Assembly: GCA_004335835.1 (NCBI GenBank)
Contig: RWJK01000042.1
Coordinates: 1-19,338 of the forward strand
Direction of reading: 5' to 3'
DNA: 19,338 nt
Origin: Scenedesmus sp. ARA3
Taxonomy: Eukaryota; Chlorophyta; Chlorophyceae; Sphaeropleales; Scenedesmaceae
Position 1 is the stretch's first letter. Every line of letters starts with the position of its first letter. Of this stretch, positions 11,101-19,338 are shown in pieces. Position numbers and translations under genes: made by a program. Below the pieces are notes generated by a model. The model had not been told where the DNA came from. It searched no databases and worked only from the letters and a program-made list of their open reading frames with translations.

Positions 11101-11339
11101 TACGATTCACTGACACTCACAAGTCCCAAAATGCTGTAAAAGTCCTCCCCGGACAAGCCGAGCTCTTCTGCTGCAGCTGCACGGAGTGGCACAGGCCCTA
11201 GCACAGACGTCCGCGACATGCGCCTCCTGGGAACCAAAGAAGGTCGTTGTAACAGCACATGCGGCCTCACAGTGCGCGTAGCAGCTGCTCTGTGAGCCTG
11301 CGCAGTTGCCATGCCGGAGGGTGTCGTCAAGGTGAACAT
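8176..11339 (-). CDS. Chloroplast-type J-domain/ferredoxin fusion protein (CDJ3-5-like)
   Basis: Predicted plastid Hsp70 co-chaperone carrying an Fe-S cluster. Exons (minus): 11339-11121, 10751-10587, 10294-10193, 9953-9845, 9297-9224, 8829-8711, 8524-8176, stop TGA; 378 residues, all junctions in frame. Residues 1-55 are rich in Arg, Ser, Thr and Ala with almost no acid, as in a chloroplast transit peptide, with a possible cleavage near VPLRAAA. The J domain runs from DFYSILGL (66-73) through HPD at 94-96 to AREMYDAIAGF (about 135-145), with a polar Ser/Gly/Asp insertion of about 20 residues after HPD. The ferredoxin part has C170-x2-C173-x2-C176-x3-C180-P, and after an intron TCPVDCIHW with C216 and C220; C170, C173, C176 and C216 probably bind one [4Fe-4S]. 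A helical C-terminal region (224-378) contains a Ser run. Known family: Chlamydomonas CDJ3-5 and plant J-ferredoxin proteins. An upstream ATG at 11339 was used; Met10 is the alternative start. Confidence 0.9.
8354..8380 (-). repeat. In-frame (CTG)9 microsatellite encoding polyserine
   Basis: Nine perfect CTG units (AGC on the coding strand) encode nine serines, residues 312-320 of the J-domain/ferredoxin protein. They lie in a Gly/Ser-rich linker between two helical segments of the last exon. The run keeps frame, so length changes would alter only linker length. Confidence 0.9.
9570..9789. repeat. 110-bp tandem duplication inside an intron
   Basis: Two copies, 9570-9679 and 9680-9789, both begin ACCTGGGATGATGCAGGCAG and share TGTGAGCTGCCGTGCCCAG and CCCTATGCATATGGCA, with roughly 85-90% identity by eye. 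They sit in the intron (9298-9844) that splits the ferredoxin domain of the J-domain gene. On the coding strand each copy boundary reads CCCAG|GTG, a potential splice donor. Confidence 0.85.
10462..10509. repeat. 3 x 16-bp tandem repeat in an intron
   Basis: Three consecutive units of the form CTTGCAGGACTGCTTG (second: CTTGCAGCAGTGCTTG; third ends CTGG). They lie in the second intron (10295-10586) of the J-domain gene. Probably a neutral minisatellite. Confidence 0.8.
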
Positions 11340-11383
11340 GGTAGCTTGCAGCGCTTACAGACGAACAACACCACCTGATCTGT

Positions 11384-11388
11384 TTACA
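11384..11388 (-). terminator. Candidate UGUAA polyadenylation signal of the coiled-coil gene
   Basis: TGTAA on the minus strand, the first such motif after the coiled-coil gene's stop at 11898. A second TGTAA is at 11355-11359. The first implies a 3' UTR of roughly 520-530 bases. The motif is only about 45 bases upstream of the J-domain gene's ATG at 11339. Confidence 0.5.
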
Positions 11389-11897
11389 TTAGCAACCAAC
11401 AAAACTAGTTTGCATCACCGCGGCCGTTTCTGGACATGCTGGCAGTTGCTTCCCTCCTGTCACAGTGATCTCACTGAATCTGTCATGCCACAGCAGAACA
11501 CAGCCATCCCCGGGTGCTGCTGCCTAGGATGAACACGCACGTCTTGCTGAGCGACCTGATGGCTTCTTTGGTATGCGACACACGTGGACTTTCTCGATTG
11601 CCTGATGCCCCAGCCAAACATTGGCCCTGCCTGGCATGTCAGCTTGCTCTGACACTGGACAACACTGTGTACACCCTTCTCGTCATGAGCTCCAGGTCAG
11701 CAGCGTGTTCTGTTAGTCCAACTTTTTGCCTTGCCAATGAGTTGGGTTGCACACAGAATCACCTGAAAGCCACGGTACATAAATCAATTGCAATCAAACC
11801 TCCAAGCTCACAGCTACGCTGCCAAACACTAGCTCCCTGCAACGGCCGTTGCGCAGCTGGCATGCCTCGCGCTGCCCGCCCTCTCCTCGTCTGCGCT
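11389..11897 (-). other. 3' UTR of the coiled-coil gene
   Basis: No coding exon is supported here on the minus strand. Composition is more balanced than in the flanking exons. Because the J-domain gene begins at 11339 on the same strand, this stretch probably also holds that gene's promoter. The long plus-strand frame running from 11514 to 12578 is antisense to the last coiled-coil exon and is not accepted as a gene. Confidence 0.5.
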
Positions 11898-14800
11898 TCA
11901 GGCAGGCGCCTGCAGCAGCCACTGCGCATTGCGCTTGATGGCGCCCCGCATGTCCTCAAAGTCGCGCCGCAGCTCGCCCACAGCAGCAGCAACCTCCGCC
12001 GAACCCCCCGCCGCCGCACTACCACCCCCAGCCGCCGCCAGCTGCGCCGCATGCGCAGCAGCAGCCCTCTTAGCCGTCTCCGCCGCCTCCGTCTTCAGCG
12101 TCACCAGCGCCGCATCCAGCGCGGCATGCATCTTCTTCTCCAGGCCCGACGTCATCTCCTTTTTGGTGCTGGCGTACGCCTCGGCCGCATCTGCCGCCGC
12201 CTTGGCCGCCACCTGCTGCCGCAGCTCCTCCTTGAGCTCCTGCAAGCGTGCCGCCACCTCGCCACCCACTGCGCCCGCCAGCTTCTGCTCCAGCAGCGCA
12301 GCCTGCGCCTCACGCAGCCGCTGCTCATTGGCCTGGCGCAAGCACAGACACGGCCAGGCAGGCAGGCAATGCACATCAGGTATATCGGCACAAGAAGCCT
12401 CACGAGCTGTTCAGCAAGGCACCATGGCAGCAGCACATGCACACAGCAAGCCAGGCAGGTGATGCAAGTCGGGATCTCACTAGAAAGCACGTGGCAGACA
12501 TCTGAACAAAACTGGCTATCTGCGGGTGCAGCGCAACACGACGCACCATCCTGCTCAACAGGTCGCTGCTCCCATTGAGCACTGCATCGAAGCACCAGCC
12601 TCAACCTGCACAACGACACGACCCTGCATGTTGAGGTAAACTCCGCACACCCAGCGCCGTTCCCGCGCACCTGCAGCCCCGCGTCCACCTGCTGTGCTGC
12701 CTCTGCTGCTGCTGCCACCTTGAGCTGGCTGCCCCAGGCCCCCAGCAGCCCCCCCTCCAGCTCAGCCAGCAGCGAGGCCTTGAAGGCCCCCAGCCTCTCA
12801 GTCAGCGCGGAGCCGGCAGCAGCAGCGGCCTGCAGCAGCCAGGTACGCAGGACAAGGCCAACAGCATGCAGGCATAGGTTGAGTTGGAGCTCGTGGCGAG
12901 GCTGTTCAACGCTGCCCCACATCCACCAAATCCACCACTGGTGCCAGGCAGACACATGCTCTGTTGCGGCAACATGGCATGATGTGCTCAAAGCATACAT
13001 TTCTGAGAGGTATGGAGGCCTTGCAACCATGCTGTCACATCCATAAGATGCAGCCAGCTGCCCCAGCTGCCCCAGCTCCCACCTGCTCCAGCAGCTCCCT
13101 GCCCTGAGCTTGCTGTGCTGTGGCCAGCGCAGCCAGCTGCTGCTGCAGCAGCTCCAACTGCGCAGCAGCAGCAGCACCAGACGACTCCACCGCGGCACGC
13201 CACTCCGACCTGCACAGCAGCACACGCATATCTTATGCACCTGCTATGCCTGGCAGTGGATCAGCAATGCATACACTGAACGTCAATGCTGCTGTGCTAC
13301 CGACATTATGTGCAGCCTTGCATCACAGCCATTGACATTGTAGCACGGCTTTGAGCTGTAACTGACTACAACCCGTGTGAAAACAGCGTGTGTCCCACCT
13401 GAGCCCCTCCAGCTGTGCCTCCAGCTGGCTGGCTGCAGCCGCCTTGCCCGCCAGGTCGGACTGCACGCGGCCCGTCAGCGCCAGCTCAGTCTCATTCAGC
13501 TTGTCGTCAAACTCGGAGCGCAGCAAGGCCTGCGCCTGCACACACCGCAGCAGCACGGTGAAGCACAGCACGGTGTTTAGTGTTGATGACGCATGCCGGC
13601 GGCAACACACACGCTTTTGTGGACAGCCTGACTAAACTTGCTTCACTTGAAGCTGCGCTGACGGGTGCCTTGCCGCTCGTCTGCCACCCACGTTCACGCC
13701 AACCAGCCTCGCATCATGCACCAGACTGTGCCATACGCAGCTTCACGCAAGACTGTCGTACCTGCTGCAGGCTGCTGCTGAGTGCTGCCGCCTGCGCAGC
13801 CGCGTCCGCCCTGCCTGCAGCGGCTGCCTCCTGTATCTCCTTGCGCACAAGGTCCAGCTCGATCACCAGCGCAGGCCGGCTCACGCTGCCGGTGCACGCA
13901 GAGGACAGCGACTGTGCGCGAACGGAACAGCAGCCACAGCAAACAAGCAAACAGTCAGTGCCTCATGCTGTGCATCTGGTGTGTAAGGAGCTTGTCACAA
14001 CCCCTGCCCCAAAGCCACGTTCAAGCTGTGTGCAAGCTGTCCAAGTTCATGCAAGTTGTTGATCCTGTCTAGCCGTAGCCTGCGCTCACCTCTACCTGCT
14101 TCTGCAAAGAATCCATTGCTGCAGCTGCTGCTGTTGTGCCGGACTGCAGCTCTCCCACCTGGGAGCCCAGCTGCTGCAGCTGCCCTACCAGGTCAGCCTC
14201 AGCAGACTGCAGCTGCGACAGCTGGCTGGCTGTGGCAGCGGCAGACGCCTCCCACTGCACAGCAGCACATGCGGCACGGCATGGCAGCGGCGACTCACTG
14301 TTAGCTAGTGATACAGCTGTGCGAGCATGAAGCAAGGGCGGCTGCAGCCCACAGTATTGTTTGAAACTGCAACGCGACAACGGCTAATTCTGTAGTCAGA
14401 TATCGAGGCTGACTGCTGCACCGGTAGTTCAGCAGTGCCAATGTCACTCATCGCCAGCTGCTGCTGCTGCTTACCCACCTTGGCCAGCAGCTCCTGGCGC
14501 AGGCCAGACACCTGCAGCTCGCCAGCGCCCCCCGCCTGGCTGAGCTGCTCAGACAGCGACGCCCTCACGCCCTGCACCACCGCCTCCACATCCGCCCGCA
14601 GCTGCTGCACAGCAGCGCCCAGCTGCTGCTGCGTGTCTGACGCTGCCGCTTGCTGCACGCTCTGTACGGCGGCAGCTACCTCTTGCTGCAGCTGCTGCTT
14701 CACATTGCTGATCTGCTGCTGGCTGTCAGCAGTGCTGGCCTGCACCTGCTGCTGAATGCTTTCTATCGCAGCCGACAATGGCTCCAACTGATGGTGTAAT

Positions 14801-17800
14801 GCTGCTACCTCCTGCTCCAGCTGCTGTTGCACCTCTGCTGCAGCACCACTAGCAGCAGCTGCTGCTGCATCGGCCCTCTGCTCGACTGCTGCCACCGCCG
14901 TCGTCAATGCCTGCTGCTGCTGCTGCAGCTGCTGCTGCAGCTGTGCATCCGTAGCAGCCAGAGCGGCAGCCCGTTCAGCAAGCTGGTCTGCTGCTGCAGC
15001 TGCAGCAGCAATGAGCTGGGCACCCAGCTCATCAAGCCTGCTGGACAGCTGTGCTGCATTCTGGACAGCACCTTGCTGCACAGCCTGGCTGCTGTTGCTG
15101 AGCTTAGCCTCCAGCTCTGCTGCAACTGCAGCAAGCTGGCTCTGCAACTCCTGCTGTAGCTGCGCCAAGCTGGCAGCAATGCTGTCACTGCGCTCACTCT
15201 GCTGCTGCAGCTGCTGCTGGAGTTCCCCCTGCTGCTTTGCCAGGCTGGCGGTGAGCTGCGCTGCTGCTGCCTCCAGCTTTGACGCCAGCTCAGCGTCTGC
15301 AGCTGCAAGGCCCTCCACCCTGTCCGCCAGCTCACCTGCAAAGACACAGTTCAAACACAGCGCAGAGTTGTCAGCAGTGTGAGGTGTAGACATGCATGCT
15401 GGCAACTCATGTGGCACGCATGCATGCGTACACTGCAGTGGGATCACAAACACCCGCCCAACCCACCCCGCAGAGATGTGACAGCTGCTGTGTGCTGCTG
15501 CAGCTGCGTGTCATGCGCTTGCTGCAGCTGCCCTAGACGCTGCTCAAGCTGCTGCTGCGCGGCTGCCGCATCTGCTGCAGCAGCTGCTGTCAACTGCTCC
15601 TTCAGCTGCTGCAACTGCACCAGCAACTGCTCTTGGCCAGCAGCAAGACTTGACTCGAGCCTGCTGTGCTGCTGCTCCAGCTGGCTGCAGCGCTGGCTGC
15701 TCTGCTCAGCACTGCTGGCGTGTGCTGCCACCTCACTATCCAGCTGCTGTTTCAGCTGCTGCAGCTTTGCAGTCAGCTCTTGTGCTTCGCTGGAGGCCCG
15801 CCCTGCCTGCTCCTGCAGCTGCCCTGCAAGGGCTTCAGCAGTTGCTGCCTGCTGCTGCTCCAGCAGCTGCCGCGTCAGTGCCAGCTGCTGCTGCCACTCA
15901 GATGCTGCGCTGTGCCCCTGCTGCTCAACAGCAGCACTCAGCTGCTCCAGGCCTGCCTCAAGTTCAGCCTTGGCTGCTGCTAGCCACTCGTTGCTCTCAG
16001 CCATGTGCTGCTGCTGCTGGCTGGTCATATCAGCAACTGCACTGGACAGCACAGCCTGCTGCTTCTCAAGCTGGCCATGCACGGATTGCAGCTGTGCTGT
16101 GATGTCAGTGATCGCCCCATCGTGTGTCAACCTTGCTGTGTCTGCTGCCTCCTGCACCGCTTGCTGTTGCTGCTGGTGCTGCTGGTGCTGCTGCTGCAGT
16201 TCTGCTGTAAGCTGCTGCAGTGCCTGTTGCGTCTCGCCAGCTTTGCTCTGCAGTTGCTCCAACAGCTTCTGGTCTGCCGCTTGCAGCTCAGCGGTCGCCA
16301 ATGACAGCCGCTGCTGCAGCTCTGCCATTGCATTGGAGTTGTCTGATTGGTTTGCCTGCACACTTGATGCCACATTTTGATGCTGCTGCTTCAACTGCTC
16401 TAGCTGGGCCTGCAGCTCCGTCACTGCACCTTGCTGCTGTGCAGCAGCGGCTGCTAGGGCCGCACCAGCCTGCTGCTGCACCGCAGCAACAGCCGCAGCA
16501 CTTGCAGTTGAGACTTTATGTTCAACGTCGGCTGCAGCTGCAGCGGCTGCCGCCCTGTCCTGCTGCAGCTGCAGCTCCAGCGCCTGTGTTGCCGCCTCCT
16601 GCTGCTGCTTGAGCGCAGCCAGGGATGCAACCGCTGCTGTCAGCTGCTGGCCTGTCAACTCTGACGTCTCTGCAAACTGCTGCAGCTGCTGCTGCAACCG
16701 CTGCTCAATGTCTGCTTGCAGTGATTCCAGTGCATGCTTCTGCTGGTCCTGCTGAATGGCAATGTCACTTGCCAGCTGCTGTGTGACCCCCTGCATGTCA
16801 GCAAGCTTCGTGTGCAGCTGCTCTGCCTGCTCCTTGATTGTCAGCAGCATCTGTTGCTGCTGCTCGGCCGCACTGGCCTGCATTGCTGCCGATGCTGCCT
16901 CCAGCTTTGCTGCAAGCTCTGCCTCTAGCCCTTTGTGCTGCTGCAACAGTTCACCTGCAAAACCAGAAATCAGACAACAGCAGGAGCGTTAGCACTAGCG
17001 CACAGCGGAACATTTCATCACGCACTGCAGATAGTCTGCCACGTCACCAATATGTTACTACTGTCAACACTGTGGGGATGCTAGCACTAGACGCTGAAGC
17101 TGTGCAGTTCACCACCAACGCCGTGCCTGTTGCCCTCACCAGTGTTGCTCTGCAGCTGCTCCTCCAAATGCTTGTCTGCTGCTTGCAACTCCGCTTTCAC
17201 AGCCGCCATCTGCTGCTGCAGCTCCTCAAGCGCTGCGCCATTCACAGACTGTTCTGACTGGTGTGCTGCCTGCAGGGCAGCAATAGCATCATTGTGCTGC
17301 TGGAGCTGCTGCTGCAGACGTGTGGCCACCTCCTGCTGCTGCGCTGCAGCACTTGCAACAACGCCGTTCATCTGCTCCAGCATGGTGGCAGCTGTGGCTG
17401 CTGCAGCAGCCTTGTCCTGCTGCAGCTGGTCTTCGATGCTAGCAAACTGCCGTACAGCTGCTTCCTGCTGCTGTGTCAATGCGTCAGCAGTGGCTGCCAG
17501 GGCAGCTAGCTGCTGCAGCAGCGACTTGACCTCGACCGCTGCTTGCTCCTGCTGTTGCTGCAACTGCTCTTGCAGGCTTGCTTGCGCAGCTGCAAGTGCT
17601 GCCGCTGCAGACGCAGCGGCTGCTGTTAGTCCTGACTCCAGCGCTGTTGATGCTGCCTCCTGACCCTGCTGCAGCTGGGTGCCGAGCATTGCAAGCCGGT
17701 CCCCATGCTCCTGCTGCTGCTGCTTCAGTACTGCCACGGCATCACCTACTGCGTCAACCTGCTGTGCTGCAGCTTGCTGTGCAGCAGCAGCAGCTTGTGC

Positions 17801-19269
17801 AGCATCTTGCTGCACCTTCTCCAACTGCAGGGCCAAGCTGGTGCACCCAGCCTGCTGCTCTGCTAACTGATCTGCTAATACTTTGCTTTGCTCGCTCTGC
17901 TGTTGGAGTGCCCCCTGCTGCTCTGTCAGGCTAGCGGTCAGCTGTGCTGCTGCTGCTGCAAGGCCCTCCACCCTGTCAGCCAACTCACCTGCAACAAGGG
18001 AGCCAAACGGCATGCACGGTCAGTTGTTGAATATGAGGCAGAACGATCAACAGTGCAAGGACAGTTCTCAGAAGTAACACACCATAGTGCAGCCTGACAC
18101 CCAAGGCAAGAGGCCCTGGCAGAGGAAGACAGGGTTTGTGCACCCACCCCGCAAGCTCTGCGCAACAGCAGCAGCTGCAGCGCCCTGCTGCTGCCACTGC
18201 AGCTGGTGCTGTTGCGCTGCTGCAGCCACTTCTTCCTTAAGCAACTGCAAGTCAGCTGCTAGCTCCTGTGTGCTCGCGGCAGCGGCAGCTGTGGCAGCAG
18301 CCAGTTGCTGCTCCAGCACTTGTTGAGCGGCCGCTGACTGCTGGCTGCTGTGCTGCTGCACGTTTTGCTTCAGCTCTTCCATTGCAGCTAGCAGCTCCTG
18401 GCTGGAGTTGCTTATCTTCTGGTCAGTGTCAGCTGTGAGCTGCTGCTGTGCACTCGCCCACTGTGCTGCTGCATCTGAAAGGGCTGCCTGCTGCTCCTCT
18501 TGGCGGCTGTGTAGTACCTGCAGGTCTGCACGGAGCTTGCTGGATGCATCCTCAAGCGCTGCCTCTGCTGTTGCTTGAGCAGCCTGCAGCTGTGCAGCTG
18601 CAGCGGACGCAGCAGCTTGACCAGCGGACAGAGTTGTCATGGCTGTATCATGCTGCTGCTGCAGCTGCTGCAACTGGGCCTCTAGGTCGTGCCGGTGATC
18701 CTCTACTGCTGAAAGCAATGTACTGACTTGCTGCTGCACTGCAGAAAGAGCTGCAGCACCAGCAGCAGTCACCTTCTGCTCCACCTCTGCAGTAGCTGCC
18801 GCAGCTGCCATTCTGTCCTGCTGTAGCTGCGACTCTATTGCTTGCACAGCATCCAGCTGCTGCTGTTTCAACGCAGCAAGATCTGCAACAGCCGCCTCCA
18901 GCTGCTGTGCAGTTGCCTGTGATGCAGCTGCCACCACCTGCACTTGCTGTTGTATGTCATCCTGCAATGCTTTCATGACCTGCTGTTGCTGAGCTGCAGC
19001 AGCAGCGAGAGATCCTGCAACACTAGCGGTGGCTGCTTCCTGCGCAGCAGTTGCTGCATGCATGCTGATTTCCAGCTGCTGTTTGATGTTGGCTAGTTTA
19101 CCTGCTGCTGCAAGGTGCTGCTGCTGCAACTGTACCAAGGAAGCGTCTATAGCTGTCAGCTGTTGCTTCACTTCTTGAGCAGCCAATTCTGATCTGCTGC
19201 CAGTTTGTTCCTGCTGCTGTTTCATGTTGGATAGCACAGCATCTGCAGCTGTCTGCTTGGATTCAATAG
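11898..19269 (-). CDS. Very large Gln/Ala-rich coiled-coil protein, C-terminal ten exons
   Basis: Function not recognised; the sequence suggests a long, rod-like structural or scaffold protein. Exons (minus): 19269-18148, 17988-17140, 16954-15467, 15335-14479, 14254-14090, 13911-13762, 13535-13399, 13209-13083, 12829-12671, 12332-11898, stop TGA; about 1,828 residues, all junctions in frame. The 5' end is missing: the first exon begins at an acceptor (GTCAG) behind an in-frame stop. The first four exons are huge and built almost wholly of Gln, Ala, Leu, Glu and Ser with heptad-like spacing; they show clear internal duplication (see repeats). The last six exons are short, mostly phase 0, Ala/Glu/Leu/Arg-rich with far less Gln, and end in FEDMRGAIKRNAQWLLQAPA. 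No signal peptide, membrane segment, motor or enzyme domain is visible in this part. Centrosomal, Golgi-tether, flagellar or chromosomal scaffold roles are all possible; the missing N-terminus would decide. Confidence 0.82.
15190..15335 (-). repeat. Internal coding repeat B, copy 2 (start of fourth exon)
   Basis: Partner of 17880-17988. It starts after a TTTGCAG acceptor in phase 1 and encodes GELADRVEGLAAADAELASK, LEAAAAQLTASLAKQQGELQ and on into QQQLQQQSERSD. Shared splice phase and shared exon-start residues mark the two exons as duplicates. Confidence 0.85.
16470..16742 (-). repeat. Internal coding repeat A, copy 2 (third large exon)
   Basis: Partner of 18728-18988. It encodes ALESLQADIEQ, then TAAVASLAALKQQQEAATQA, LELQLQQDRAAAAAAAADVE and HKVSTASAAAVAAVQQQ. 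The two copies point to duplication of exon-scale segments within the gene. Confidence 0.75.
17880..17988 (-). repeat. Internal coding repeat B, copy 1 (start of second exon)
   Basis: The exon begins right after a TTGCAG acceptor, in phase 1, and encodes GELADRVEGLAAAAAQLTAS followed by LTEQQGALQQQSEQSK. It matches the start of the exon at 15335 almost exactly, except for a missing block of about 11 residues (DAELASKLEAA) in this copy. Confidence 0.85.
18728..18988 (-). repeat. Internal coding repeat A, copy 1 (first large exon)
   Basis: This exon segment encodes ALQDDIQQQ, then AAVADLAALKQQQLDAVQAI, ESQLQQDRMAAAAATAEVEQ and KVTAAGAAALSAVQQQ. It aligns residue by residue with the segment at 16470-16742, with a short length difference near the start. 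The match extends beyond simple Gln/Ala composition: LAALKQQQ, QLQQDR, VExKV and AVQQQ are shared in order and at equal spacing. Confidence 0.75.
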
Positions 19270-19338
19270 CTGACACAGATCATGATTGCCTTAGGTGTGT
19301 TACAATATCCCCATCCTGACTTAACATAACAACAGACA
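19270..19338 (-). other. Intron of the coiled-coil gene at the window edge
   Basis: The minus strand here has in-frame stops relative to the exon at 19269 and ends with an acceptor-like CTGTGTCAG. No coding is supported. The gene therefore continues beyond the window with at least one more exon. Confidence 0.55.

Noticed and set aside
11514..12578. Plus-strand ORF of 354 codons
   Set aside because: Crosses the 3' UTR and last exon of the coiled-coil gene antisense, Arg/Leu/Gln-rich, no domain.
15379..16380. Plus-strand ORF of 333 codons, Cys/Ser/Ala-rich
   Set aside because: Exactly antisense to a well-supported coiled-coil exon; its composition (poly Cys, Ser, Leu) is what reverse-complement CAG codons give.
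14480..19269. Dense short CTG repeats resembling an array
   Set aside because: No constant spacer or repeat length; they are Gln/Ala/Leu codons of a coiled coil, not CRISPR or satellite DNA.

Overview
The window looks like nuclear DNA of a green alga, most likely a GC-rich chlorophyte of the Chlamydomonas/Scenedesmus/Haematococcus kind. The reasons are many short introns with GTGAGT/GTGCGG-type donors and TGCAG acceptors, pervasive CTG/CAG bias, UGUAA polyadenylation motifs, and a J-domain/ferredoxin protein typical of chloroplasts. No bacterial gene layout, tRNA, rRNA or CRISPR was seen. All genes were assembled by hand from splice sites, and every proposed exon keeps frame with its neighbours.

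Three genes lie head to tail on the minus strand. (1) 224-5660 (tail runs toward or past base 1): a membrane-anchored protein kinase of at least 1,024 residues. It has an MGLFSCC acylation-type start, two GAF-like regions and a tyrosine-kinase-like (TKL) Ser/Thr kinase domain. (2) 8176-11339: a 378-residue chloroplast-type J-domain protein fused to a bacterial-type ferredoxin domain, like the CDJ3-5 group of Chlamydomonas. (3) 11898-19269 (5' part beyond the window): the C-terminal 1,828 or so residues of a very large Gln/Ala-rich coiled-coil protein. Its large exons are internally duplicated and all begin in the same splice phase; its last six exons are small and less Gln-rich.

Between the genes, 11340-11897 is mostly the 3' UTR of the coiled-coil gene, with a UGUAA motif only about 45 bases before the start codon of the J-domain gene. 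The stretch 6418-8175 has no convincing gene and may be an unusually long 3' UTR. The stretch 5661-6412 is relatively AT-rich, carries an orphan exon-like ORF, and must contain the kinase promoter. Introns of the J-domain gene hold a 110-bp tandem duplication and a 3 x 16-bp repeat.

Nothing in the sequence shows that the three genes work in one pathway; co-orientation may be chance. The best candidates for something new are the exon-duplication history of the coiled-coil gene and the unusual kinase architecture.
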